Positions 1-8,484 are shown, counted from the stretch's first letter. The stretch is DNA of 15,537 bases from an uncultured Pseudomonadota bacterium (GCA_903854305.1 CAINWC010000126.1:1-15537); one strand, 5' to 3'. Numbers and translations are program-made. Notes: generated by a model from the letters alone, not told the origin.

Positions 1-206
1 AAGAACGTATTTCACTAGGCGTGAAACAACTTTCTGCTGATCCATCAGGTGCGACAGGTTCAACTGAAGAAAAAACTGATGCTAAGCCTAAAGCTAAATC
101 TGCTAAAGCTAAAGATGCTGCACCACAAGTGCCGAATGATGGCGCTGCGGCTGGTACAACCAACCTTGGTGCATTATTAAAAGCAAAATTAGACAGCAAG
201 AAATAA
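1..206 (+). CDS. rpsA: 30S ribosomal protein S1, C-terminal end (partial)
   Basis: This reading frame enters from the left edge, in frame from base 3, and ends at TAA 204-206, so only about the last 67 codons are present. The first residues, ERISLGVKQL, match the closing strand of an S1 RNA-binding repeat. They are followed by a Lys/Ala-rich low-complexity linker of about 35 residues and a terminal NLGALLKAKL motif that I associate with betaproteobacterial S1 proteins. S1 binds mRNA on the 30S subunit and assists initiation on weak or structured leaders. ihfB follows 30 bases downstream, the usual proteobacterial rpsA-ihfB order, which supports the call. The GTG at 21-23 is an internal Val codon, not a start. 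The number of S1 repeats cannot be seen from here. Confidence 0.88.
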   Translation, partial: ERISLGVKQLSADPSGATGSTEEKTDAKPKAKSAKAKDAAPQVPNDGAAAGTTNLGALLKAKLDSKK

Positions 207-236
207 GCTAATTAGTTACAACAAAGGCACATAAGC

Positions 237-518
237 ATGACTAAATCTGAGCTAATCACCCTACTTGCTGAGCGTTTTCCGCAGTTAGTGGTGAAAGATG
301 CCGAACTATCAGTAAAAGCGATTTTAGATGCGATGTCTGATAACCTTGCCACTGGTGAGCGTATTGAGATTCGTGGCTTTGGAAGCTTTAGCTTGAATTA
401 TCGTCCACCACGCTTGGGTCGTAATCCTAAAACCGGCAGCAAAGTACAGGTACCTGAAAAACACGTACCTCACTTTAAAGCAGGTAAAGAATTACGTGAG
501 CGTGTGGATTTAGGCTAA
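237..518 (+). CDS. ihfB: Integration host factor subunit beta
   Basis: The 93-residue protein has the usual length for IHF-beta, and its N-terminus MTKSELI is the family start. It carries the HU/IHF signature [10 protein letters not shown] (residues 44-53), including Arg46. The beta-arm motif GRNPKTG (61-67) contains Pro64, the residue that intercalates at DNA kinks, and the C-terminus [13 protein letters not shown] is typical. IHF is an alpha/beta heterodimer that bends DNA by about 160 degrees at specific sites and acts in transcription, replication and site-specific recombination; the alpha subunit gene is not in this window. An AAAGG ribosome binding site at 223-227 lies nine bases before the ATG. 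The gene follows rpsA directly and is closed by a strong terminator at 550-576. HU is the main alternative, but the neighbourhood and motif details favour IHF-beta. Confidence 0.96.
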   Translation: MTKSELITLLAERFPQLVVKDAELSVKAILDAMSDNLATGERIEIRGFGSFSLNYRPPRLGRNPKTGSKVQVPEKHVPHFKAGKELRERVDLG

Positions 519-549
519 ATACTTTTGCTTTAATGTATTAAGTTCTTTT

Positions 550-579
550 AAAACGGCAGCTTTTAGCTGCCGTTTTTTT
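550..579 (+). terminator. Intrinsic terminator of the rpsA-ihfB unit
   Basis: A 12-bp perfect inverted repeat (arms 550-561 and 565-576, core ACGGCAGCT) with a 3-base loop runs into a T-rich stretch at 573-579. It lies 31 bases after the ihfB stop and should end transcription from rpsA-ihfB, so lapB downstream needs its own promoter. Confidence 0.92.
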
Positions 580-731
580 ATGGTTTTAACCTACAACAAT
601 TTTGAAAACCTTACATAAGCATTGAATTAAGCTAAAATTACGCCCTATGCAACTCATTATCATAAAATGCTTAACCAATCAGCATCATAATCATTTCATA
701 CTTAACCACAACCATCACAAAGTGAAGCATC
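580..731. other. Intergenic region upstream of lapB, no lapA
   Basis: This AT-rich stretch of about 150 bases lies between the ihfB terminator and lapB. It must hold the lapB-pyrF promoter, since the terminator precedes it. TTGAAA at 602-607 and TAAAAT at 633-638 are hexamer-like, but their 25-base spacing is too long for one sigma-70 promoter, so I do not assign one. No reading frame resembling lapA, the small membrane-protein gene often found before lapB, is present. A weak GTGAAG sequence at 722-727 may be the lapB ribosome binding site. Confidence 0.5.
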
Positions 732-1901
732 ATGGAATTTGAATTTTGGTGGTTACTCGCACTACCGCTATTTTTTAGCCTTGGCTGGTTAGCCGCACGT
801 GTCGACCTTAAACAGCTGCTCGCTGAATCTACAGCCTTACCCGCGGCTTATTTCAAAGGCTTAAATTTTCTTATTACAAATCAACATGACAAAGCGATTG
901 AAGCATTTTCTGAAGCAGTACAGGCCAACACCGACTCTCTTGAACTGCATTTTGCGTTGGGCAGCCTATTTAGACGGCGTGGAGAAGTGGATCGCGCCAT
1001 TCATCTACATCTCAATTTATTAGAAAAAAAAGAACTTGAACCACAACAGAAACTTGCTGTGACCGCGGAACTTGCGCAGGATTACCTTAAAGCAGGCTTG
1101 CTGGATCGTGCTGAAGAGTTATTCGAATCTCTCAACGATGACCGTTACCGCCAACCGGCTTTACGCGCTTTGCTAGAAATCTATGTACGAGAACGTGAAT
1201 GGGAGCGTGCGATTAAAGCCGCCACTGAGCTGGAAAGACTTTCTGGCGTACCTTTCCGCGTTGAAATCTCGCATTATTACTGTGAAATGGCGGTTAAATC
1301 TAAGTTAGCCAATGACACACATACCGCTAGATTCGAACTAGAACAGGCATTGAATGCCAATAAAAACTGCGTGCGCGCCAATGTATTATTGGGTGATTTA
1401 GAAGCTGAAGCTGATGCACACAAAGCCGCGATATCTACTTGGAAGCGCATTGAGTTTCAAAAGCCTGAATATCTGGGATTAATTGCCCCAAAACTACTGA
1501 ACAGTTACCGCGCACTCAATCAAACAACGGATGGCTTAAGCTTATTGCAAACGTATCTACAAACTTACAAATTACCGTCATTGATCAATGTGCTATATGA
1601 AGCAACGCTCGCAGAAGAAGGTGCGGAAAGTGCAGCAAAACTAGCGCGTAACGAATTGATTAAAAAGCCCAGCCTTAATACGCTAGACCAATTATTACAA
1701 GCACGCGCGATTGTAGAAACCAACAATCAAACTGGTGGTCAGCAAGATACACAACTGATGCAACAAGCGGTAAGACACGCTATTGGCAACAGAACAGCCT
1801 ACCACTGTGAACATTGCGGCTTCAAAGCTAAATATCATCATTGGCAATGCCCAGCCTGCAATGCATGGGAAGCCCTGCCTGCTGAACCAACTACTGTTTA
1901 A
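732..1901 (+). CDS. lapB: Lipopolysaccharide assembly protein B (TPR and rubredoxin-type metal-binding protein)
   Basis: The 389-residue product matches LapB (YciM) in length and architecture. A single N-terminal membrane segment (about 5-22, [15 protein letters not shown] onward) anchors it with a cytoplasmic body. Tetratricopeptide-like helical repeats run from about residue 35 to 340. A C-terminal rubredoxin-like metal site has two CxxC pairs, C359/C362 and C373/C376. In Enterobacteria LapB works with FtsH to control turnover of LpxC, the committed enzyme of lipid A synthesis, and so balances LPS against phospholipid. pyrF starts eight bases after the stop, an arrangement also known in other Proteobacteria and suggestive of an operon. 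LapA, the usual partner encoded just upstream, is absent here. The identification is firm; that LpxC control works the same way in this organism is inference. Confidence 0.92.
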   Translation: MEFEFWWLLALPLFFSLGWLAARVDLKQLLAESTALPAAYFKGLNFLITNQHDKAIEAFSEAVQANTDSLELHFALGSLFRRRGEVDRAIHLHLNLLEKKELEPQQKLAVTAELAQDYLKAGLLDRAEELFESLNDDRYRQPALRALLEIYVREREWERAIKAATELERLSGVPFRVEISHYYCEMAVKSKLANDTHTARFELEQALNANKNCVRANVLLGDLEAEADAHKAAISTWKRIEFQKPEYLGLIAPKLLNSYRALNQTTDGLSLLQTYLQTYKLPSLINVLYEATLAEEGAESAAKLARNELIKKPSLNTLDQLLQARAIVETNNQTGGQQDTQLMQQAVRHAIGNRTAYHCEHCGFKAKYHHWQCPACNAWEALPAEPTTV

Positions 1902-1909
1902 TTAAGCAA

Positions 1910-2632
1910 ATGAATATGACTAATAACTCCAATACTAATGATCCTAAGATCATCGTCGCCCTAGATTATGCAGATGCAGCAAGTGCACTTAACTTAGTCA
2001 ACCAACTAGATCCTGCACTATGCAGACTAAAAGTTGGTAAAGAGCTTTTTACTGCAGTTGGCCCACAGTTTATTGAAGAATTAACCGGGGCAAATTTTGG
2101 TGTATTTTTAGATTTAAAATTTCATGACATTCCAAATACCGTGGCTAAAGCCTGTAGCGCTGCAAGCAACTTGGGCGTTTGGATGCTGAATGTACATGCC
2201 AGTGGCGGTTTGGAAATGATGCAAGCAGCACGTCAAGCAGTGGACAATAGTGATATCAAGCCACTTTTAATTGCAGTCACCGTACTGACCAGTATGAACC
2301 AAGCAGGTTTAAATCAAATAGGCATACAAACAGACTTGGCAACGCATGTGCTTAATCTTGCTAAACTTACTCAGCAGGCAGGTCTGGATGGTGTTGTATG
2401 TTCAGCATTAGAAGCAACGACTTTACGCAGTCAATTAGGCAATGACTTTTGCTTAGTCACCCCTGGCATTCGTCCAGCTCATGCCAGCCAAGATGACCAA
2501 TCACGCGTGGTTACGCCAGCAGATGCATTAAAGAATGGATCTAGCTATTTGGTCATTGGCAGGCCGATTACACAAGCAACTCACCCACTTAAAGCATTAG
2601 AGGCTATTCATGCTGAATGTATTCACATATAA
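1910..2632 (+). CDS. pyrF: Orotidine 5'-phosphate decarboxylase
   Basis: This TIM-barrel enzyme converts OMP to UMP, the last step of de novo pyrimidine synthesis, in the cytosol. At 240 residues it fits the short bacterial class. The catalytic Lys-Asp-Lys-Asp array is visible as K41 (in RLKVGKE) with D68, K70 and D73 in [12 protein letters not shown]. The phosphate-binding segment VTPGIRP and the late motif YLVIGRPIT (about 213-221) are also present. The start could be the first ATG (1910) or the third codon (ATG at 1916), because the ribosome binding site is weak; family N-termini vary too much to decide. The gene is probably cotranscribed with lapB. No intrinsic terminator is evident in the 156 bases downstream. 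Confidence 0.96.
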   Translation: MNMTNNSNTNDPKIIVALDYADAASALNLVNQLDPALCRLKVGKELFTAVGPQFIEELTGANFGVFLDLKFHDIPNTVAKACSAASNLGVWMLNVHASGGLEMMQAARQAVDNSDIKPLLIAVTVLTSMNQAGLNQIGIQTDLATHVLNLAKLTQQAGLDGVVCSALEATTLRSQLGNDFCLVTPGIRPAHASQDDQSRVVTPADALKNGSSYLVIGRPITQATHPLKALEAIHAECIHI

Positions 2633-2788
2633 CGGTAAGTGCTGCCCTCAGTTTAATGAGCAATAATGTAAATTCATGTAATGCGTTTTATAACATATTA
2701 ATTATTTAAGTTATGATTGCATGCGTATATTTTTTATTAAAGTAGTATTTTTTTAAACTATTAGTTTTAACATCTTGGAGAATCAAAA

Positions 2789-3295
2789 ATGAAAAAAATG
2801 TTGTTAGCCTTAGTTACTTTTTTAAGCTTTAGTCTGAGCGCACTAGCCGGCGTTAATATCAACACTGCTACCCTAGCTGAACTTGAAAGCCTTAAAAACA
2901 TCGGTCCAGTAAAGGCTCAAGCTATTATCGACTACCGTAAGAAAAATGGTGGGTTCAAAACTGTTGAAGAACTTAACAATGTCCCTGGCATTGGTGATAA
3001 AACAATGGCAAGTCTTAAAAGTGAGATTTCTGTGAGTGGCGTAACAAAGGTTGCTGCGCCAGCAGCAAAAGATGCGAAACCAGCTAAAGAAACAAAAGCT
3101 AAAACAGCTGATGTTGCTGCTCCAGCAGCTAAAACAGTTGCGGCTAAACCCGCTGAAGTAAAACCAGCCGATACAGCTAAAGCGGACAAAAAAGCTGCTG
3201 CTGATAAAAAAGCCGCAGACAAAAAAGCTGCCGCAGATGCAAAAAAAGCGGCTAAAGCAGATGTAGCACCAGTTGCAACAAAAACTAAGCAATAG
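2789..3295 (+). CDS. Secreted ComEA-like helix-hairpin-helix protein with Ala/Lys-rich tail
   Basis: The 168-residue protein begins with a clear Sec signal peptide (KK, hydrophobic core, likely cleavage after ALA at residue 20). Residues 21-82 form a ComEA-type double helix-hairpin-helix domain: it opens VNINTATLAELE and has hairpins KNIGP (36-40) and VPGIG (65-69). Such domains bind double-stranded DNA without sequence specificity. ComEA is the periplasmic DNA receptor of natural transformation, and short secreted relatives are common in Betaproteobacteria. From residue 85 to the end is a low-complexity tail with 32 Ala and 21 Lys in 84 residues, resembling histone H1-like tails and likely to add DNA affinity. 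A GGAG ribosome binding site at 2777-2780 fixes the start. No competence genes lie nearby, so a role in DNA uptake is inferred from the domain alone. Confidence 0.85.
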   Translation: MKKMLLALVTFLSFSLSALAGVNINTATLAELESLKNIGPVKAQAIIDYRKKNGGFKTVEELNNVPGIGDKTMASLKSEISVSGVTKVAAPAAKDAKPAKETKAKTADVAAPAAKTVAAKPAEVKPADTAKADKKAAADKKAADKKAAADAKKAAKADVAPVATKTKQ

Positions 3296-3381
3296 ATTGA
3301 ACAGCGCTGAAGATTAGTTCTGCGCTAGATTTTAGTCAATACTTTTGAAGTCGTATATTTATACGGAATTTTCAGATTAAT

Positions 3382-3419
3382 GCCAAACAAAAGCCCCGCA
3401 TGCGGGGCTTTTGTTTGGC
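3382..3419. terminator. Bidirectional terminator, perfect 38-bp palindrome
   Basis: The two 19-base arms (3382-3400 and 3401-3419) are exact reverse complements, with a GC-rich centre (GCCCCGCATGCGGGGC) flanked by A and T runs. Read from either strand the hairpin is followed by TTTTGTTTGG, so it can terminate both the ComEA-like gene from the left and the convergent glycine-zipper gene from the right, whose stop lies 23 bases away. Confidence 0.92.
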
Positions 3420-3441
3420 TAACGTTAACTGCTAATTTTAG

Positions 3442-3954
3442 TTAATCTTCATGGCGATCATGCTCACGATAACGGTAATTATCTCTATTGTCATAGCTGT
3501 CCCGATTGTCATAATGCTCATGCCTATGATTACGATGACGGCCATGTCTATATTGGTCACGTCTATTACCACCTTCTGGTTCAGCGATTATTTTACCCAC
3601 TACCGCGCCACCAGCGCCACCAGCGCCAGCACCAACTATCGCACCTGTTCGACTGTGACTGACTTTACGTCCTACATAAGCACCACCGGCACCGCCTGCA
3701 GCACCGCCAATCATGGCACCAGTCTGACCTTCACCTCTAGTACTGACCGCTCCACCTAAGCCACCACCGACAGCGCCGCCTACAACGTCGCCAGTTCTAC
3801 CGCCAACCACACCTCCAAGAGCAGTACCTGCGGCTGCACCGATACCACCGCCTAATATCGTTTTAAGATTACTATCATCAGCCATTGCATGACTTGAGAA
3901 TAGATGACTTGAGAATAATACAATTGCCAATAACTTCGCATGACTAAACTTCAT
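3442..3954 (-). CDS. Secreted glycine-zipper protein with His/Arg/Asp/Tyr-rich tail
   Basis: The 170-residue protein has a signal peptide (likely cleavage after AMA, residue 25) and no lipobox Cys. Residues 32-121 consist of glycine-zipper repeats (runs such as GGGIGAAAGTALGG and GGAAGGAGG) of the kind found in outer-membrane and envelope-stress proteins, where they form tightly packed membrane helices. Residues 131-170 are a highly charged tail with seven His, many Arg, Asp and Tyr, and a repeated YDNRD unit. A strong AAGGAAAGGAAG ribosome binding site precedes the ATG. The gene stands alone, sharing a bidirectional terminator with the ComEA-like gene. Envelope location is well supported. 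The actual function is unknown, and the His-rich tail could bind metal or simply be disordered. Confidence 0.82.
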   Translation of the reverse strand: MKFSHAKLLAIVLFSSHLFSSHAMADDSNLKTILGGGIGAAAGTALGGVVGGRTGDVVGGAVGGGLGGAVSTRGEGQTGAMIGGAAGGAGGAYVGRKVSHSRTGAIVGAGAGGAGGAVVGKIIAEPEGGNRRDQYRHGRHRNHRHEHYDNRDSYDNRDNYRYREHDRHED

Positions 3955-4022
3955 TGCAACTTCCTTTCCTTACATAAAATAGTGTTCTGTTCGTACCAAA
4001 TTAATAAGATTTATCACTCGAA

Positions 4023-4036
4023 TGGTTATATAACCA
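4023..4036. promoter_or_regulatory. 14-bp perfect palindrome upstream of the glycine-zipper gene, possible operator
   Basis: TGGTTATATAACCA is an exact 14-bp palindrome 68 bases before the start of the minus-strand glycine-zipper gene. On that strand TTGTGG lies just before it and GATAAA about 18 bases after TTGTGG, a poor but possible -35/-10 pair, which would place the palindrome in the promoter spacer as an operator would sit. The promoter reading is weak; the palindrome itself is directly visible. Confidence 0.35.
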
Positions 4037-4088
4037 CAAAGTCTACGTGTGATATTTTCCCACACTTAAATCCTGGCACATCATAACA

Positions 4089-6161
4089 CTATTTCACACG
4101 CATGCCCAATTGCGCGCCAACATCCGGGCTTAGTATAAATGGACCACCACGTTCATCGCTGGCCGCTAACACCATGCCTTCGCTCATGCCGAACTTCATT
4201 TTACGCGGCGCTAAGTTAGCCACCATCACGGTTAAACGTCCTACCAAAGTCGCAGGGTCGTAAGCGGACTTGATGCCGGCAAAAACCTGACGCGTAGTTT
4301 CTTCACCAATATCTAAAGTCAGTTTTAATAGCTTTTCTGCACCTTCTACATGCTCAGCATTAACGATTTTAGCAATACGCAAATCCACCTTGGTGAACTC
4401 ATCGATGCTAATGTACTCAGCTTCTGGTAAAGCCGATGCAACCGCTTGAGCCGCTACGGGGGCAGCGACTTGAGGTGTCGCCACCAAGTTTTCTTTATTG
4501 GCTTCCGTCATCGCTTCAATCAATTTAGGATCGATACGGGTAATTAAATGTTCATATTGCTGTATCTGATGTCCAGTTACCAAAGAATCATCCACACTTC
4601 CCCAAGTTAATGGAGAAATATTCAAGAACTTTTCTACATTAGCTGCAAGTAGTGGTAAAACTGGCTTCAAGTACAAGGTTAATAGCCTAAACATTTCTAG
4701 CGCACGAGAACAATCCCAATGCAGTTCCGTTTTCGCAGAATCCCCTTGTTTCGCTTTCACCCAAGGTGCTGATTCAGCAATATCTGCATTAGCATGGTCT
4801 GCCAATCTCATGATTTCTCTTAAAGCCTTGCTGTATTCGCGCGCGTCGTAACACTCAGCAATAAATTTAGCTGAATTTTTAATCTCTTGTACAACTGATG
4901 GGTAAGTACTTGGTATCAGTAGTTTTCCGTCAAATTGCTTGTTGATAAATCCCGCCGTGCGACTAGCAATATTGATATACTTTCCCACCAAATCACTATT
5001 CACCCGCGCTACAAAATCATCCAAACTCAAGTCGATATCTTCCATCGAGCTATTCAGCTTCGCGGCGTAGTAATAACGCAAATATTCAGGATTTTTAATA
5101 TGCTCTAAGTAGCTACGCGCCGTAATAAATGTGCCACGTGATTTACTCATTTTCTCGCCATTCACGGTTAAAAACCCATGTGAGAAAATCTTGGTTGGTT
5201 TTCGGTAGCCGCTATATTCAAGGGTCGCAGGCCAAAACAAGGCGTGAAAATAGAGAATATCTTTACCAATAAAATGATAAAGCTCAGTGCTGGAATCTTT
5301 ATTCCAATATTCGTCAAAATCTAAACCCGTATCACTACACAACTTTTTGAAACTCGCCATGTAGCCAATAGGCGCATCTAACCATACATAAAAATACTTG
5401 CCTGGCGCATCTGGAATTTCAAAACCAAAATATGGTGCATCGCGTGAAATGTCCCAATCATTCAAGCCACTTTCGAACCATTCACCCATTTTATTCGCAG
5501 CTTCGCCTTGTAGCGTGCCTGAACGTGTCCATTCTTTTAAGAAGTCTTCACACTCAGATAGCTTGAAAAAATAATGCTCAGTTTCTTTACGAACAGGCGC
5601 GGCGCCAGAAACCGCAGAATACGCATTAATCAGCTCAGTAGGGTTATAGGTTGCGCCACAGACCTCGCATGAATCGCCATACTGATCTTTAGCATGGCAT
5701 TTTGGACATTCGCCCTTAATGAAGCGATCTGGCAAGAACATATTTTTAACCGGGTCGTAATATTGTTCTATGGTTTTAGTGGCAATTTTGCCAGCGGCTT
5801 TTAACTTGTTATAAATACCTTGTGAGAGCTCTTTATTTTCAGGCGCATTGGTTGAGTAATAATGATCAAACGCCACTAAAAACTCTTCGAAATCTGCGCT
5901 ATGTTCTTTATGCACATTGGCAATCAAAGCCTCGGGCGTAATACCCTCTTTTTCCGCACGCAGCATAATCGGCGTACCGTGCGTATCATCCGCGCACACA
6001 TAATGTACGGTATGCCCCTGCATTTTTTGAAAACGTACCCAAATGTCAGTTTGAATATATTCCACCAAGTGACCAAGGTGAATACTTCCATTGGCGTAAG
6101 GTAAGGCGGAAGTGACCAGAATTTTTTTTGCAGGTTTGTTTTCAAGTGTTTGAGGCGTCAT
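4089..6161 (-). CDS. metG: Methionyl-tRNA synthetase
   Basis: The 690-residue enzyme charges tRNA-Met and initiator tRNA with methionine in the cytosol. The class I signatures are in place: HLGH (28-31, in [12 protein letters not shown]) and KMSKS (337-341). A zinc knuckle has Cys152, Cys155, Cys165 and Cys168 ([17 protein letters not shown]). The Met-binding and anticodon-binding helical regions follow. Residues from about 581 to the end form the EMAPII/Trbp111-type tRNA-binding and dimerisation domain, opening [10 protein letters not shown], as in the long E. coli-type MetG. The start at MTPQTLENK is the natural one by length, although the bases before it show no clear Shine-Dalgarno. The gene is divergent from apbC, a common proteobacterial pairing. 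Nothing is truncated or missing. Confidence 0.98.
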   Translation of the reverse strand: MTPQTLENKPAKKILVTSALPYANGSIHLGHLVEYIQTDIWVRFQKMQGHTVHYVCADDTHGTPIMLRAEKEGITPEALIANVHKEHSADFEEFLVAFDHYYSTNAPENKELSQGIYNKLKAAGKIATKTIEQYYDPVKNMFLPDRFIKGECPKCHAKDQYGDSCEVCGATYNPTELINAYSAVSGAAPVRKETEHYFFKLSECEDFLKEWTRSGTLQGEAANKMGEWFESGLNDWDISRDAPYFGFEIPDAPGKYFYVWLDAPIGYMASFKKLCSDTGLDFDEYWNKDSSTELYHFIGKDILYFHALFWPATLEYSGYRKPTKIFSHGFLTVNGEKMSKSRGTFITARSYLEHIKNPEYLRYYYAAKLNSSMEDIDLSLDDFVARVNSDLVGKYINIASRTAGFINKQFDGKLLIPSTYPSVVQEIKNSAKFIAECYDAREYSKALREIMRLADHANADIAESAPWVKAKQGDSAKTELHWDCSRALEMFRLLTLYLKPVLPLLAANVEKFLNISPLTWGSVDDSLVTGHQIQQYEHLITRIDPKLIEAMTEANKENLVATPQVAAPVAAQAVASALPEAEYISIDEFTKVDLRIAKIVNAEHVEGAEKLLKLTLDIGEETTRQVFAGIKSAYDPATLVGRLTVMVANLAPRKMKFGMSEGMVLAASDERGGPFILSPDVGAQLGMRVK

Positions 6162-6284
6162 AAAGGGCTTAAAAGTTAAATTTTTATTGAATGATCTATT
6201 TTAGCAAATGCGCATCTAATCTAGTAATTAAACTCTCTACTACGTTAAAATAATGCTTTGGAAATTACGATAAAGTTTAAAATC

Positions 6285-7376
6285 ATGGCATTAAATGAAC
6301 AAAGCATTACAGCAGCGCTGCAAACACTGATTGACCCCAATACTGGCCGTGACTTTGTGACGAGTAAATCTGCTAAAAACATCAAACTCGATGGCAATAA
6401 TATCAGCTTAGACATTGTGCTTGGCTACCCAGCCAAAAGTCAGTTTGAAAGCATAAAAACACTTGTCGCTAATCAACTTAAAACCATTAACGATGTTGGT
6501 AATGTCACCGTAAATATTGGCAGCCGCATCGTGGCGCACAAAGCACAACAAGGCGTGACTTTGTTACCTAATGTGAAAAATATTATCGCGATTGCCTCTG
6601 GTAAAGGTGGCGTTGGGAAATCAACCACTTCTGTCAATTTAGCGTTAGCCTTGGCAGCTGAGGGCGCGAGCGTGGGTTTGCTTGATGCTGATATTTATGG
6701 CCCAAGCCAGCCACAAATGCTAGGCATTAGCGGCGGTCGTCCAGAAAGCGCCGACGGCAAAAGCATGGAGCCAATGCTGGCGCATGGCATACAAGCCATG
6801 TCTATCGGCTTTTTGATCGACAATGACACCCCTATGGTGTGGCGTGGCCCAATGGTCACAGGTGCACTGGAGCAATTGTTACGTGAAACAAAATGGCGTG
6901 ATTTAGATTATTTAATCATCGACCTACCACCAGGCACGGGTGATATTCAACTCACACTCGCCCAAAAAATCCCCGTCACTGGCGCGATTATTGTGACCAC
7001 ACCGCAGGATATTGCCTTACTAGATGCACGTAAGGGCTTAAAAATGCTAGAAAAAGTCGGTATCCCTATTTTAGGGATCGTAGAAAATATGAGTACGCAT
7101 ATTTGCAGCAAGTGCGGTCATGAGGAGCACATTTTTGGCGCGGGTGGCGGCGCGTTAATGTGCAAAGACTATCATGTAGACTTGTTAGGCAGCTTGCCTT
7201 TGGACATTAAAATCCGCGAGCAATCAGATGGTGGCAAACCTACCGTTATCGCAGAGCCTGATAGCCAAATTGCAGCTATTTACAAACAGATAGCGCGTAA
7301 GGCTGCCATTAAAATTGCCAATGCTGGCTTGGATCACAGCAGTAAGTTTCCGAATATTGTGATTCAGAATACTTAA
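6285..7376 (+). CDS. apbC: Iron-sulfur cluster carrier protein ApbC/Mrp (P-loop ATPase)
   Basis: This scaffold or carrier protein binds and delivers Fe-S clusters in an ATP-dependent way. Counting from ATG 6285 it has 363 residues. Residues 1-85 are the MIP18/DUF59 domain (LIDPNTGRDFV). A deviant Walker A box, GKGGVGKST, lies at 106-114, followed by LLDADIYGPSQPQM and the switch-like DLPPGTGD (213-220). The cluster-binding CxxC is Cys274 and Cys277 (ICSKCG). An in-frame TTG at 6258 would add nine residues, but the ATG gives the usual family N-terminus, so I prefer it. The gene is divergent from metG and is followed after one base by the DUF1294 gene, suggesting cotranscription. Mrp and NBP35-like are alternative names for the same family. 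Confidence 0.95.
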   Translation: MALNEQSITAALQTLIDPNTGRDFVTSKSAKNIKLDGNNISLDIVLGYPAKSQFESIKTLVANQLKTINDVGNVTVNIGSRIVAHKAQQGVTLLPNVKNIIAIASGKGGVGKSTTSVNLALALAAEGASVGLLDADIYGPSQPQMLGISGGRPESADGKSMEPMLAHGIQAMSIGFLIDNDTPMVWRGPMVTGALEQLLRETKWRDLDYLIIDLPPGTGDIQLTLAQKIPVTGAIIVTTPQDIALLDARKGLKMLEKVGIPILGIVENMSTHICSKCGHEEHIFGAGGGALMCKDYHVDLLGSLPLDIKIREQSDGGKPTVIAEPDSQIAAIYKQIARKAAIKIANAGLDHSSKFPNIVIQNT

Positions 7377-7377
7377 T

Positions 7378-7788
7378 GTGAGTCACTATAAGCAAAAGCC
7401 GCTGACATTAGGGCAAAGCGCTGCTCCCGTTTACTTCACATTAGCATTCTTAATACTAATGTGTTTAGCGGTAGTGATGGAAGTGCTGCCAGCGGTTATT
7501 TTGCTTATTTACGCGGCGGTAAGCTTACTTACATTCATCCTCTATTGGAAAGATAAACGCGCAGCAAAACATGGTACTCGTAGAACGCCCGAAATTGCCT
7601 TACAGTCACTAAGCCTTATTGGTGGCTGGCCAGGCGGATTATTTGCACAGCGAATATTTCATCACAAATCAAATAAAAAGCCGTTTCAGTTAACCTATTG
7701 GCTTGCGGTATTTATTAATCTTATTGGCTTATACGCAATCATGTCACCTAGCCCAGTTAATTTTTTGCATTCACTGCTCGAAATCTGA
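7378..7788 (+). CDS. DUF1294 membrane protein
   Basis: The 136-residue protein shows three predicted membrane segments (about 17-36, 38-56 and 106-123). It carries the conserved DUF1294 core: YWKDKRAA (57-64), TPE (70-72), LIGGWPGG (80-87) and FHHKSNKKPF (94-103). Function is unknown for the family. Many members carry an N-terminal cold-shock RNA-binding domain, which is absent here. The start is GTG at 7378, immediately after the apbC stop; no better in-frame start precedes the first membrane segment. Tight spacing suggests cotranscription with apbC and perhaps with the next gene, but I see no functional link to Fe-S assembly. Confidence 0.85.
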   Translation: MSHYKQKPLTLGQSAAPVYFTLAFLILMCLAVVMEVLPAVILLIYAAVSLLTFILYWKDKRAAKHGTRRTPEIALQSLSLIGGWPGGLFAQRIFHHKSNKKPFQLTYWLAVFINLIGLYAIMSPSPVNFLHSLLEI

Positions 7789-7818
7789 AATTATTGATGT
7801 TAAAGACTAATACACTTC

Positions 7819-8484
7819 ATGTTTAACCGCTTAATTTTATTGTCTTTTCTACCCGGTTGGTTGCGCGTTAGTATCTACCTACTCATGTCAACAGCAACAT
7901 TGTCATACCTCAGCTTACTCATCATCATCAGCACATATGCTAATAATTTATTAGCGCACCCACCTACCCACAAATCAGATGTGGCACTCATATTAGGTAA
8001 TCGCGCTTATCTAAATGGCGCCCCTAACCCGTGCTTAACTGGCCGTGTAGATGAAGGTTTATTGCTATACAAGCATGGTTTGGCAACACAATTAGCCATG
8101 TCTGGCGGGCGCGACCATGAAGACGACCAAATAGAAGCACAGGTGATGGAAGCCTACGCCAGAAGCAAGGATTTTAAAGGGAATATACTCATTGAGTCAC
8201 GCTCTAGCTCTACATTAGAAAATCTCGAATTTTCACAAGCGACTTTACAAGCCACTGGCGTAAAAAGCGTCATTATCGTCTCCGAGCCTTACCATATGTG
8301 GCGCATTAAAAAATTAGTAGAGGCTGGGCATCTGGGTCAAAATTTCAATGTAAACTACGCTGCCGCGCCAAGCCAGTGCTGGGCACGCTGGGGCATGGCA
8401 TTTAAAGGTGCGCTACGTGAACCATTGGCGATCATCAATAATTACGCTAAAGGTTACTTTAATACGGCTATTGCCAACGAATAG
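7819..8484 (+). CDS. SanA/YdcF-type DUF218 envelope protein
   Basis: The 221-residue protein has one N-terminal membrane segment (about 17-40) and a DUF218 domain. The family pattern is visible in order: VALILGN (55-61), GRVDEG (75-80), SGGRDHEDD (95-103), ESRSSSTLENL (126-136) and VSEPYHMWR (154-162). Relatives include SanA, tied to envelope barrier function and vancomycin resistance in Enterobacteria, and YdcF, which binds S-adenosylmethionine in vitro. A place in cell-envelope maintenance is likely, but no reaction can be assigned. The gene lies 30 bases after the DUF1294 gene on the same strand and converges with pgl, leaving only 16 bases between the stop codons. The ribosome binding site is weak; the first ATG is chosen because it includes the full membrane segment. 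Confidence 0.85.
   Translation: MFNRLILLSFLPGWLRVSIYLLMSTATLSYLSLLIIISTYANNLLAHPPTHKSDVALILGNRAYLNGAPNPCLTGRVDEGLLLYKHGLATQLAMSGGRDHEDDQIEAQVMEAYARSKDFKGNILIESRSSSTLENLEFSQATLQATGVKSVIIVSEPYHMWRIKKLVEAGHLGQNFNVNYAAAPSQCWARWGMAFKGALREPLAIINNYAKGYFNTAIANE

Noticed and set aside
602..638. Sigma-70 promoter TTGAAA/TAAAAT for lapB
   Set aside because: Spacing of 25 bases is outside the working range; a promoter is required in this gap but I cannot place it.
2873..3292. Long open frames antisense to the ComEA-like gene (139 and 96 codons)
   Set aside because: They mirror the low-complexity Ala/Lys codons of the sense gene, are rich in Cys, Ser and Phe or in Ala, have no ribosome binding site and no recognisable domain.
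3451..3759. 102-codon plus-strand frame opposite the glycine-zipper gene
   Set aside because: Composition is Ile/Met/Thr/Ser low complexity produced by the complement of Gly, His and Asp codons; the minus-strand frame has a signal peptide and a strong ribosome binding site.
4047..4065. GTGTG-N9-CACAC resembling a CRP half-site pair
   Set aside because: Spacing does not fit TGTGA-N6-TCACA and the right half lacks the T; the match is too poor to call.
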